Below are positions 18,701-26,823 of a stretch of DNA of 64,000 nt, in pieces. Source of the stretch: Ga0077555 sp031406575 (GTDB lineage: Bacteria; Pseudomonadota; Alphaproteobacteria; Rhizobiales; Hyphomicrobiaceae); NCBI GenBank assembly GCA_031406575.1, contig JANOHP010000247.1, positions 30,510 through 94,509 on the forward strand, written 5' to 3'. The stretch's first letter is position 1, and each line of letters opens with the position of its first letter. The translations under genes were made by a program, and so were the position numbers. Under the pieces are notes generated by a model, which saw only the letters and a list, made by a program, of their open reading frames with translations, did no database searches and was not told where the DNA came from.

Positions 18701-19957
18701 ATGAGGCAGGGACAGCAACATCGACGTGGCCGTAGTCGTCACAACAACAACGGCGGAACCTCCAACAATAACAACAATAACAACAGCAACCGCAAAGGGC
18801 AGAACCCTTTGACGCGGAGTTTCGAGTCGAACGGTCCCGACGTGAAGGTGCGGGGCACGCCGGCTCATATTGCGGAAAAATACGTGTCGCTCGCCCGTGA
18901 CGCGCAATCCTCCGGCGATCCGGTGTTGGCAGAAAATTATCTGCAGCACGCGGAGCATTACAATCGCATCATCTTCACCTACCGCGAGCAGCAGATTCAG
19001 CAGGGGGGCGAAGTTCCCAGCGGTCCAGCCAGCGGCAACGTCGCCGCCCGCATGCGCATCGCCGGCGATCCCATCGACGACGATGATCCCGACGAGGACA
19101 GCGGCACGGACGATTTCGGGCATGGGGAGCAGCCCACGGTTGCACGCTTTCCCAACGAACCGCCGTTGCACCAGCGCTCCGAGGGACAACGGCCCGACGA
19201 GGGGCAACAGCCCCGCCAGCCTCGTCCCCACGACAACAATCAGGGTCGCTTCCGCGATCGCTACGAGCGCAACAACGACCGCCCCGACCGCCAGGGCCAG
19301 GGGCACGACCGGCCATTCGACCGTCAGGAGCGCTTCGGCGATCAGCGCGGCGAAAACCGCGGGGAGCGCTACGACCGGCAGCCGCAACACGGCGACCGGA
19401 GCCAGGGAGATCGGGGCCAGGGAGATCGCGGCCAAGGCGACCGGGGTCAAGGCGACCGCAACCCATCAGACAGGGGTTTCAATGATCGCAGTCCGGGAGA
19501 TCGTCCGCACGGTGATCGCCCCCAAGGCGAGCGGCAGGACCGGTTTCGCGACCGGCCACGCTTCCAGGATCGGGGCGATCGCCAGAATGATCGGCCCCAT
19601 CACGATCGATCCGGACACCAGGACCGGCAACCCTTCCAGGACCGGCCCTCACCAGAGCGTTCTTCAGAGCAGCCGACCCCGCCACTCGAGCGCGTGCTCG
19701 AAGCGCGTTCGATGCCGATCGAGCCGCCCATCGCCGCACCCGTCTTCGTTGAACGCGCTGTAGAGAACCCAGCCGTGATCGAGCCGGATATGCCGCCAGC
19801 CAGCGAAGCCAGGGCGCCCAGGCGCCGTGAGCGCGTCGTCGCCGGCATGGAGCAGCCCGAGTTTCTGCGCCGGCCCGTCCGTCGTACCCGCCGCGACCCG
19901 GAAGCGGCCGCACCGACCGATGCGCAACCGACAACGGACGAGCCCACTCGCGAGTGA
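18701..19957 (+). CDS. DUF4167 domain protein with repetitive RNA-binding-like tail
   Basis: 418 residues. The basic N-terminus (MRQGQQHRRGRSRHNNN) runs into an Asn tract. The conserved DUF4167 helix pair spans about 40-95 (GTPAHIAEKYVSLARDAQSS ... LAENYLQHAEHYNRI). Residues about 150-320 are low-complexity Arg/Asp/Gly/Gln sequence, including tandem GDRGQ pentapeptides, and the C-terminus is Pro/Arg-rich. DUF4167 is a Hyphomicrobiales-typical family of unknown function; the RGG/GDR-like tail suggests nucleic-acid binding or condensate formation, which is inference. It follows prmC after a long leader and ends at a strong terminator. Confidence 0.88.
   Translation: MRQGQQHRRGRSRHNNNGGTSNNNNNNNSNRKGQNPLTRSFESNGPDVKVRGTPAHIAEKYVSLARDAQSSGDPVLAENYLQHAEHYNRIIFTYREQQIQQGGEVPSGPASGNVAARMRIAGDPIDDDDPDEDSGTDDFGHGEQPTVARFPNEPPLHQRSEGQRPDEGQQPRQPRPHDNNQGRFRDRYERNNDRPDRQGQGHDRPFDRQERFGDQRGENRGERYDRQPQHGDRSQGDRGQGDRGQGDRGQGDRNPSDRGFNDRSPGDRPHGDRPQGERQDRFRDRPRFQDRGDRQNDRPHHDRSGHQDRQPFQDRPSPERSSEQPTPPLERVLEARSMPIEPPIAAPVFVERAVENPAVIEPDMPPASEARAPRRRERVVAGMEQPEFLRRPVRRTRRDPEAAAPTDAQPTTDEPTRE
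19391..19460 (+). repeat. 15-base tandem repeat inside DUF4167 gene
   Basis: Four to five imperfect 15-base units (for example GGCCAGGGAGATCGG) encode consecutive GDRSQ/GDRGQ pentapeptides. Differences between units are mostly synonymous third-position changes (GAT/GAC, CAG/CAA), so the peptide repeat is older or more constrained than the DNA repeat. Confidence 0.75.
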
Positions 19958-19973
19958 GTGGGGCGCCGCATTG

Positions 19974-20003
19974 ATGTCAGGCCGGCGTTCGGCCTGACAT
20001 TTT
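19974..20003 (+). terminator. intrinsic terminator after DUF4167 gene
   Basis: Perfect 11-base stem ATGTCAGGCCG (19974-19984) and CGGCCTGACAT (19990-20000), five-base loop GCGTT, then TTT. It sits between two convergent genes and probably ends the DUF4167 transcript. Confidence 0.75.
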
Positions 20004-20070
20004 CCACCTTGGCGGCAGATTGACCAGCGACCGCCCGAGTTGCAGATCGCGAGGTCCGTTCGATGCGGCG

Positions 20071-21585
20071 TCAGCCCTGCTCGCGGTCCGGAATTGTGAT
20101 TTCGAACGTCGCCCCGCCGACAGTGTCGGCGAGTTTGATTGTGCCCCCGTGGGCCACGATCAGCTCCTGTGCAATGGCCAGACCCAACCCCGTGCCGCCC
20201 TTGCGCACCGAACCCTGGAACGCCTTGAACAGGTGCTCTCGCGCCCGTGGCGGAACACCGGGCCCCGTGTCGCTGACACGGATCACCACCACGCTACCCC
20301 GGCGCTGCGCCGTCACACTGATTTCGCCCCTTACGGTCGGCACCTGCGCCTCGAGCACCTGCACCCCATTGCGCACGAGGTTGGTCAGCACGCGAAAGAG
20401 GTGATCGCGGTCGGCATCGACCTGCAATCGCGGATCGTTCGTCACCGTCCAACCGATCGCGCCGTCGCGGGGCAGCGCCAAGGCCTCACCCACGTCCTCG
20501 ACCAAACCAGCGAACGCGAACGTTTCGCGCCGCGGCGGCCGCTCGGCGGCACGACCGAAGGCGAGCGTATCGTTGCAGAAGGCAATTGCCCGATCGAGCG
20601 AGGCGATGAGCTTGGGTGCGAAACTCTGCACGGTCGGATCGGGGCTCGACGTCAGGCGGTCGGAGAGCAGTTGCGCGTTGGCCAACAGGTTGCGCAGGTC
20701 GTGATTGATTTTCGACACCGCCAGGCCCAAAGCCGCCAGACGGTTTTTCTGCGCCAGCAATTGCGACAGCTCCGTTTGCATGTGGGCGAGTTCGCGCTCG
20801 GTCGTGCCGATCTCGTCGCGACGGGCGGAGGCCTGAATGACGCGGCTCTGGTCTTCGGGATTGCGACTGAAGCGCAGCATATTGCCCGCAATGCGCATCA
20901 TGGGGCGCACCAGCAAAAGGTTGAGCGCCATGTAAACGAGCGCCGCCGTAATGATCGAAATGACGATCGACAGAAGCAGAATGTTGAGGCCGAAGCGGAT
21001 CATCGCCGATCGCAGCGGCGCTTCCGGCAGAACGATATCGACCAGTTCGTCGACACCACCGGCCGCGTTGGGGCCGCCCGGATTGCCCATCACGCGGATC
21101 GTGCGTGACCCGTCCGAAAAGTAGAGCGCCACGGCATCCCAGAACATGGTCAGGCGCATACCCAACCGCCAGCCGCTGGGCGTGCGCTGCGTCGTCAGAT
21201 CGTAGGTCGCGTCGATGGCGTCGGGCATGTTGGAGGCGAGGATCAGGCGCCGTTCGCCGTCGCGCTTGATGGAGACGGCCTTGACTTGCGCCGTGCGCAG
21301 CAACTCGTCGCGCAGGAGCTGGGGCACGTCTCCGGTCGGCGACGCTTCGGCCGCAAGTGCAGCCAGACGCGCCGCCGTCAACCGATCCATCAGCCAGTTG
21401 GCGCGAAAGTTGGCGACCGACGGCAGGAAGATCAGCACCTCCGCCAGCATCACGAACAGCACGGTCAGGATCAGCAGTTTGGAGGACAGGCCGAGCTGTG
21501 GCAGGGCGACGCCGAAGACGCGCGGCACGGCCGGTGTCAGCGAGCCGTCCAGCACGTCGCTGCGCACATCGACCTTCTGATCCAA
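20071..21585 (-). CDS. membrane sensor histidine kinase
   Basis: About 504 residues. The open frame continues to 22077 but that part is antisense to the oxidoreductase gene. The likely start is a TTG at 21585 with GAGGAG five bases upstream (GTG at 21591 is the alternative). TM1 is near 30-50 (LLILTVLFVMLAEVLIFL), followed by a periplasmic sensor region and TM2 near 215-240 (ILLLSIVISIITAALVYMAL). HAMP follows, then the H-box with His295 in SKINHDLRNLL, the N-box (LTNLVRNGVQV), G1 DTGPGVPP and G2 GGTGLGLAIAQEL. No response regulator is adjacent. Same strand as the oxidoreductase and TVP38 genes, 95 bases after the former, so possibly co-transcribed. Confidence 0.9.
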   Translation of the reverse strand: MDQKVDVRSDVLDGSLTPAVPRVFGVALPQLGLSSKLLILTVLFVMLAEVLIFLPSVANFRANWLMDRLTAARLAALAAEASPTGDVPQLLRDELLRTAQVKAVSIKRDGERRLILASNMPDAIDATYDLTTQRTPSGWRLGMRLTMFWDAVALYFSDGSRTIRVMGNPGGPNAAGGVDELVDIVLPEAPLRSAMIRFGLNILLLSIVISIITAALVYMALNLLLVRPMMRIAGNMLRFSRNPEDQSRVIQASARRDEIGTTERELAHMQTELSQLLAQKNRLAALGLAVSKINHDLRNLLANAQLLSDRLTSSPDPTVQSFAPKLIASLDRAIAFCNDTLAFGRAAERPPRRETFAFAGLVEDVGEALALPRDGAIGWTVTNDPRLQVDADRDHLFRVLTNLVRNGVQVLEAQVPTVRGEISVTAQRRGSVVVIRVSDTGPGVPPRAREHLFKAFQGSVRKGGTGLGLAIAQELIVAHGGTIKLADTVGGATFEITIPDREQG

Positions 21586-21680
21586 AACCACTCCTCGCTC
21601 TGGGCACGCTGCGGTGTCGTGTGTGACCTGCGTCCTGCCAGCATAGCGAGCGTCGACCGTGTGTCGCGCCCCGATCAGGG

Positions 21681-23177
21681 TCAACCGAACAGGCGCAGAA
21701 AACCAATCACCTTGCGCACCAGTGGGCTGCCCACCTTGCCGGCATAATAGCCCAAAGCGGCGCGTTTGTTGACCTCCGACAGCGTCGGATACGGCGAAAT
21801 CCATTGGGTCATCGCCGTGATGTTCATGCCCTGCGAGATCGCCAGCGACCACATCTGGATGATTTCTCCGGCCTGTTCGCCGACGACGGCGGCTCCCAGG
21901 ATGCGGCCTTTGCGATCGGTAATGACCTTGATGAACCCTTCCGTCGCGCGCTCGGCCTGGGCGCGGTCGTTCTCGTGGAAAGGCCAGCGGTAAATGGCAA
22001 TGGCGCCATATCGCTTCTTCGCCTCGTCCTCGGTCAGGCCGACGTTGGCCAGTTCCGGATCCGTAAAGGTGACCCAAGGGACATGGTCGTCGCGCACCGT
22101 CGCGCCGCTGCGCAGGATGAGGCGCGTGAGGCGGCCGAGCAGCATGTGCCGAAAGACGATGCCGGCGTGATAGTTGGCGACATGCGTGAATTGCAGGCCG
22201 CCCGTCACGTCACCGATGGCAAACACCTTGGAATTGGAGGTTTTCAGCGTCTTGGACACCCCAATCCCACGCCGGTCGAACTTGATCTTGGCGGCCTCGA
22301 GATTGAGATCGGAGACGTTGGGCTTGCGGCCTACCGCGACGAGCAGGTGTGTCCCCTCGACCATTTCGGGCCCCGTCGCTGTCGCAATGGTGACGCGGAT
22401 GCGCCCCGCACTGCCTTCGACCCGTTCGACGTTGGCGCCCTCGCGAATGACCAGCCCTTCCGCGCGCATTTTTTCCAGCACGACCTCGGCCAGTTCCGGA
22501 TCGTCCTTGGCCATCGCCTTCATACCCTCCAGCACGGTGACACGGGCGCCGAGCCGCAGATGCGCCTGCGCCAGCTCGAGGCCGATCGGGCCGCCACCAA
22601 TGACGATCAGGTGATCGATCGGACCATCGTTGTCGAAGATGGTCTCGTTGGTGAAAAAGTGCACCTGATCGAGGCCCGGAATGGGCGGGATCGCAGGCGA
22701 GGAACCCGTGGCGATGCAGAACCGGGTGGCGCGGATCAGCTTGTCACCCGCGATGACGCTGTGGCGGTCGACGAAGCGGGCGGAGGCTTGAATGACCTGC
22801 ACCCCGAGCCCGGTGAACCGCTCCACGGAATCGTTGGGCGCAATCGCGGCAATCACCCCATGGATATGATCATGCACACCGCGCGGAGATATCTGCGGTT
22901 GCACCGGTTGGATTCCGAATTTGCCAGCCGACCGCATGTGATGCGCCCGGCGGGCGGCGGCGATCATCGCCTTCGAGGGCACACACCCGTAGTTCAGGCA
23001 GTCACCTCCCATCTTGTGTTTTTCGATCAGCACGACCTTCAGTCCCAACTGAACCGTCGACGCAGCCAGCGACAGCCCGCCCGAACCCGCGCCGATGATG
23101 CACAAATCCGCCTTGATTTCCTCACCATAGCCCGCGTCGAGAGGTGCCGCTGCAATGTCTGTATTAGCCCGCTGCAT
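21681..23177 (-). CDS. FAD-dependent pyridine nucleotide-disulfide oxidoreductase
   Basis: 498 residues, of the mercuric reductase/dihydrolipoamide dehydrogenase family. FAD is bound at IIGAGSGGLSLA, the redox pair is C60/C65 in GGDCLNYGCVPSK, the NAD(P) fold at VIGGGPIGLELAQ, and the second FAD motif is VFAIGDVTGG. At the C-terminus the lipoamide-dehydrogenase catalytic His (HPHPT) is replaced by Tyr (SPYPTLSE), as in mercuric reductase-like members. There is no N-terminal heavy-metal domain and no C-terminal Cys pair, so mercury reduction is not supported. Its start overlaps the TVP38 gene by 14 bases; these two families are often neighbours or fused. Substrate unknown. Confidence 0.9.
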   Translation of the reverse strand: MQRANTDIAAAPLDAGYGEEIKADLCIIGAGSGGLSLAASTVQLGLKVVLIEKHKMGGDCLNYGCVPSKAMIAAARRAHHMRSAGKFGIQPVQPQISPRGVHDHIHGVIAAIAPNDSVERFTGLGVQVIQASARFVDRHSVIAGDKLIRATRFCIATGSSPAIPPIPGLDQVHFFTNETIFDNDGPIDHLIVIGGGPIGLELAQAHLRLGARVTVLEGMKAMAKDDPELAEVVLEKMRAEGLVIREGANVERVEGSAGRIRVTIATATGPEMVEGTHLLVAVGRKPNVSDLNLEAAKIKFDRRGIGVSKTLKTSNSKVFAIGDVTGGLQFTHVANYHAGIVFRHMLLGRLTRLILRSGATVRDDHVPWVTFTDPELANVGLTEDEAKKRYGAIAIYRWPFHENDRAQAERATEGFIKVITDRKGRILGAAVVGEQAGEIIQMWSLAISQGMNITAMTQWISPYPTLSEVNKRAALGYYAGKVGSPLVRKVIGFLRLFG

Positions 23178-23958
23178 GGCGTGCTCTCCACGTCTTGAGG
23201 GCGAGTGGAATCAAGGCCACGACCCCGATCAACGACAAGGCGATGGCGATATTGAGCAACGGCAGGCGGTCGAGCTCCAGTGCCAGCTTACAGGCTCCAG
23301 CCCCTTTGCTCGCGACACAGGCCTCGTGGGCCAGCATCGCGTCGATGAGGATTCGGTCGAGCGTATCGCCCAGATAGGAGATGGCGAACGTGCCGGGAAT
23401 AATTCCCAGGAACGTGCCCAACACGAAGGTGCGCAGCGGCACGCCGAGCAGGGCAGGCGCGATATTGATGATGAAAAACGGAAACGGCACGAGGCGCAAA
23501 AACAGCATGTAGCTGAGGCCTTCTTTGGCAAAGCCGTCGCGAAACCGCTCGAGCCAGGGCCCAGCCCGCTCCGCCAAGGCTGCCCCCAGGGTCGTGCGCG
23601 CCACGAGAAAAATGATCGTTGCCCCCAGGGTTGCCGCAACAATCGAGGTGGGCGCCCCCAACCAGACGCCAAACAGCAGGCCGCCCGTGATCGTCAACAC
23701 GCTGGCACCCGGCAGAGACAGGGCCGCGATGGTCACGTAGGTGACTGCATAGAGCAGTAGAGCCAAAGTTGTATGTGACGCGACGAACGCCCGCAATTCG
23801 TGGCGCCTGACGGCGAGGTTTTCGAACGTCAAAAAGTTGTGCCACCCCATGGCGAACACCAGAACCGTCGCGGCTGCGATAACCCCCAGCGGGAGCCACC
23901 GCTTCCACCGACTGCCAGTCGTCGGCGTCACCTCGGGCTGGGCTTTCGTGGGCCTCAT
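23164..23958 (-). CDS. TVP38/TMEM64 family membrane protein
   Basis: 264 residues from the ATG at 23958 (GAGAG upstream); upstream codons to 24192 lack a ribosome site. The first TM is near residues 20-40 (WLPLGVIAAATVLVFAMG). The SNARE-associated/DedA-like core follows, with SLPGASVLTITGGLLFGVWL, GATIIFLVARTTLG, then FLRLVPFPFFIINIAPALLG and FVLGTFLGIIPGTFAISYLGD, the family's paired re-entrant signature. The last TM is at the C-terminus. DedA-superfamily members are linked to lipid scrambling or membrane homeostasis. First gene of the minus-strand set, translationally overlapping the oxidoreductase. Confidence 0.9.
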   Translation of the reverse strand: MRPTKAQPEVTPTTGSRWKRWLPLGVIAAATVLVFAMGWHNFLTFENLAVRRHELRAFVASHTTLALLLYAVTYVTIAALSLPGASVLTITGGLLFGVWLGAPTSIVAATLGATIIFLVARTTLGAALAERAGPWLERFRDGFAKEGLSYMLFLRLVPFPFFIINIAPALLGVPLRTFVLGTFLGIIPGTFAISYLGDTLDRILIDAMLAHEACVASKGAGACKLALELDRLPLLNIAIALSLIGVVALIPLALKTWRARHAAG

Positions 23959-24500
23959 GGCAAACTCTCGTTGCGGCGCCGTTGCGGTAAGTCGGGTCAG
24001 GCTCGGCTGCGCCGAATCACCGGTTCGCATCATGCAAACTCCATTCATACGCCCAATCGTCAACGCGTCGTCACCGGTGTCGGCGCCCGCGACGAAGGCC
24101 GACCGCGCGACCGCGTTGCTCGATCCGTGCGCCCGACCGATCCGAATCGCGCAAGCTACCCGGGCGTGCATACCCCAAAGCAATGCCCCCAACCCCGTCC
24201 CCTCGCGAACCCGTGACCCAACGACAACGAAATTGATCGGATCAGGGCTCGACCTCGATCTATTGCGAACCCATCACGTTGCCTTGGATCCCGCCAATGA
24301 CGTCGCCAAAGATATCGCCAATAAACAGAATGAAAGTACATCACCACCTTGTTTCTGGTATATTTTTTCGCGCCAACAGGATCCTGATTGCACCCAAACA
24401 CCTCGCCAAAAAGATGGCCATAATGGTCCCCAGGAAGTCGTCGAACCGGGTATAGCCGCTGAGCACAACAGCGAGGAAGGATCTTCAAACGAACCGAGGA
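23959..24500. other. 542-base non-coding region, GC drop in its right half
   Basis: No gene supported. Left of about 24270 the base composition matches the chromosome; right of it the sequence becomes AT-richer and continues into the ATPase gene. A minus-strand frame around 24330-24475 encodes a short hydrophobic peptide (DDFLGTIMAIFLARCLGAI) without start or ribosome site and might be a decayed membrane-protein remnant. Confidence 0.4.
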
Positions 24501-25742
24501 CTAGCCCCGGTCCGGTTGACTCATTCGATCAACGCTTTGCCTTAGGATAAATCTCGACATTAGAGGGACAGCAAGCATATAGCTGCCTCGCCTACTTTTG
24601 TAGACCAAGCCCTTTTCAGTAAGTGCTTGAAGAATTTGCGCCGTGTGGCTGGGGCTAAATCCTTTCTTCAGTATTTTCCGTGATGCAGCGACGATAACAT
24701 TCACCGAAAATTCTTCCTCACTATTCTCCAGGCTAGCTATTACTTGCATGAATTCTTGCTGCCGATCCGTTGTTCTAAGCCATCGACCCGCAAAGAAATC
24801 TTCGTCGAGCTTGTCGATGATTTCTCGCTTAGCTACAGAAGGCGGATGCCCTCCTTTCGCCTTGACTATCCAGGCGTCGAATACCTCTTTACAGATGAAC
24901 TGAATAAAATAAGGGTAACCGCCAGACATCTCGATGATTTGCTCGATCACTTGGTCGGGAAATTTCATTTCGCTGTGGGCAATTTCAATCGGGCGCAATA
25001 TGGCTTGACGCGCGTCGGCTTCTGATAACCTATGCAACCGCATAATGTGAAACATTCGCTCTGTGTATGTGCGAGCCTCGTTTAGTTTGGGTAGCAACGT
25101 TGGCAGACCACACAGCACGAGCATGAAGCTACACTTGAGTCGCTTTCTTTGGAAATACGAAAAAACATCCAGCAATAGAGATAAAGGAAACTCGTTGCTT
25201 GCCTTGTGGTCGGTTAGGTTTTGCGCCTCATCGTAAGCGAATACTATTCCGCTAAGTTCGGTATGGCCAACCGCTTCCGCAACAACCTCAAGGACCGCCT
25301 TGAGTTTATCCTCTACAAGCCCCCCTGTGTGCTCAAATATTGCCCACAAATCGTCGAACGACAGCGGACTGGCTGATTTCGGCGCGCTCGGAAGGAAGCC
25401 GATCACTTCCTGCATGTCCGGCTTAGTTAACAACGGCCCTAATAAGCTTGACAGATCAGCGACAATCCGACGTGCGATGCGCTCTCCGGTCAACGAGGCG
25501 CCTTCAGAAAGGTCGTTTCCTGCCCAAAGCCAATTTGCTTTGTGTGCGATAGGTTTAAGCTCGTTGAGAAGAACCGTTTTACCCACGCCTCTGAGCCCCG
25601 TCAGCACGAGGTTTTGCGATACCGGACGCTGTTCAAGCATTCGCTCGAAGTCCTCTTGTTCACTGGTTCGACCGGCTAGGTAGAGAGGTTGCTGACCGTT
25701 GCCTGGCCGGAAGGGGTTCGCGTAAGATTTGATATCAGACAA
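24501..25742 (-). CDS. orphan AAA-type ATPase, probably horizontally acquired
   Basis: 413 residues from a TTG at 25742, chosen because a perfect AGGAGG (25749-25754) lies six bases upstream and translation begins LSDIKSYANPF; earlier in-frame codons have no such site. Walker A is GLRGVGKTVLLNE (about residues 45-57), Walker B is IVFAYDEAQ, a sensor region follows (FMLVLCGLPTLLPKL), and residues about 330-400 look like a winged-helix end (ILKKGFSPSHTAQILQALTE). The layout matches AAA_16/Orc1-Cdc6-like or STAND-type ATPases. G+C is near 50%, far below its neighbours, and no partner gene is adjacent. Cellular role unknown; defence or mobile-element functions are possible but unproven. Confidence 0.85.
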   Translation of the reverse strand: MSDIKSYANPFRPGNGQQPLYLAGRTSEQEDFERMLEQRPVSQNLVLTGLRGVGKTVLLNELKPIAHKANWLWAGNDLSEGASLTGERIARRIVADLSSLLGPLLTKPDMQEVIGFLPSAPKSASPLSFDDLWAIFEHTGGLVEDKLKAVLEVVAEAVGHTELSGIVFAYDEAQNLTDHKASNEFPLSLLLDVFSYFQRKRLKCSFMLVLCGLPTLLPKLNEARTYTERMFHIMRLHRLSEADARQAILRPIEIAHSEMKFPDQVIEQIIEMSGGYPYFIQFICKEVFDAWIVKAKGGHPPSVAKREIIDKLDEDFFAGRWLRTTDRQQEFMQVIASLENSEEEFSVNVIVAASRKILKKGFSPSHTAQILQALTEKGLVYKSRRGSYMLAVPLMSRFILRQSVDRMSQPDRG

Positions 25743-25860
25743 GGTTAACCTCCTAAGTTTAGAGCTTGTTAGGTATTGGACTAAATTGAGTCTTATGGCT
25801 AAATATAGCTGAGAACCAGTGGAACGCAAGCCGAGACATCTAGCTTCCCCGGCAGATTGA

Positions 25861-25889
25861 TTGACGTGCCCTCGCCTGCCTCGTATAAA
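25861..25889 (+). promoter_or_regulatory. sigma-70 promoter of the rpmH operon
   Basis: TTGACG (25861-25866), 17-base spacer, TATAAA (25884-25889). A near-consensus housekeeping promoter that reads into rpmH 125 bases downstream. It marks the left boundary of the conserved block after the low-GC islet. Confidence 0.8.
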
Positions 25890-26013
25890 CCCGGCAACCG
25901 ACAACGTACGGCCCGGCGTTTCTCGCGCGTGGTGGCGCGTGGGTCGTGATCGAGCAGCCTATGGATGCGGCGGATGTCGCGCCGAGGCGCCCTGCCCGAA
26001 TGGAGACAGTGAC

Positions 26014-26148
26014 GTGAAACGGACCTATCAGCCGAGCCGACTCGTGCGCAAGCGGCGCCACGGCTTTCGCAAGCGCATGGCCACCCCGGGCGGCATTCGT
26101 GTTCTCGCCCGTCGCCGGGCCAAGGGGCGCAAGCGTCTGTCGGCCTGA
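26014..26148 (+). CDS. rpmH: 50S ribosomal protein L34
   Basis: 44 residues starting at a GTG (26014) with GGAGAC seven bases upstream. The sequence opens MKRTYQPSRLVRKRRHGF and ends GRKRLSA, the L34 signature. First gene of rpmH-rnpA-yidC-engB, transcribed from the strong promoter upstream. Confidence 0.97.
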   Translation: MKRTYQPSRLVRKRRHGFRKRMATPGGIRVLARRRAKGRKRLSA

Positions 26149-26295
26149 GCCCTTCCTGCCCGAAATGCCGAGCGCACCGGCGCGCTGCTTTCGAGGAGAC
26201 GATGCGGCGGTTTCGACTGGACGTCCCCGTGTCATGGCCGCTTTTGATACGACCCCATGGGCCGGACACCTGGAACCGCACGATCGGAAGTCGAT

Positions 26296-26763
26296 ATGCG
26301 GCTCACGACACTCAAGAAATCCGCGGAGTTCAAGCGGGTTCGCGGTGGCCAACGATCGGGAAACGACGCGTTTCTGATCGAAGGCAAATCGCAAACCGGT
26401 CCCGCTTCCCACATCCGCACCGACACTCCAGGTGACACCCGGTTCGGGTTCACTGTTACCAAGAAACTGGGCGGAGCGGTCGTTCGCAATAAAATCCGGC
26501 GCCGGCTCAAATCCATCGTGCGCGACTTGGACGCGGATGCGGCGGCGCCCGGACACGACTATGTTGTCGTCGCGCGTCGGGGTGTGGTGTCTCAGTCTTA
26601 TGCGTCACTCGCAGCGGACTTCCGCCGCGCCCTCGAAAAAATTCACCGCGCTGCGCCGCCTGTATCCGCCGCTTCGAAAGGACAGCGCGTCCAGGCCGAC
26701 AGTGCATCTGAGCGACCCAGCGTCTCGGGTACCGGCGCAACTGACGCGTCGAAACGAGCTTGA
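26296..26763 (+). CDS. rnpA: ribonuclease P protein component
   Basis: 155 residues from the ATG at 26296 (MRLTTLKKSAEFKRVRGG). It binds RNase P RNA for tRNA 5' maturation. The RNR signature is visible as AVVRNKIRRRLKSIVRD, with RFGFTVTKKLG before it and DYVVVARRG after. The C-terminal 35 residues (Ser/Ala-rich) exceed the usual 115-125-residue length and look disordered, common in alphaproteobacteria. 147 bases after rpmH and 60 before yidC. Confidence 0.95.
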   Translation: MRLTTLKKSAEFKRVRGGQRSGNDAFLIEGKSQTGPASHIRTDTPGDTRFGFTVTKKLGGAVVRNKIRRRLKSIVRDLDADAAAPGHDYVVVARRGVVSQSYASLAADFRRALEKIHRAAPPVSAASKGQRVQADSASERPSVSGTGATDASKRA

Positions 26764-26823
26764 GCGTCGTATCACCCGACCGGCAAGACGCGCCGAACCC
26801 CTCACATTCAGGGCCTTGAGTTC

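Noticed and set aside
21586..22077. N-terminal extension of the sensor kinase frame
   Set aside because: This part reads antisense-like Arg/Gly-rich sequence over the oxidoreductase gene; the kinase begins near the GAGGAG before 21585.
21681..23177. Mercuric reductase (merA)
   Set aside because: No N-terminal metal-binding domain, no C-terminal Cys pair and no mer genes around it.
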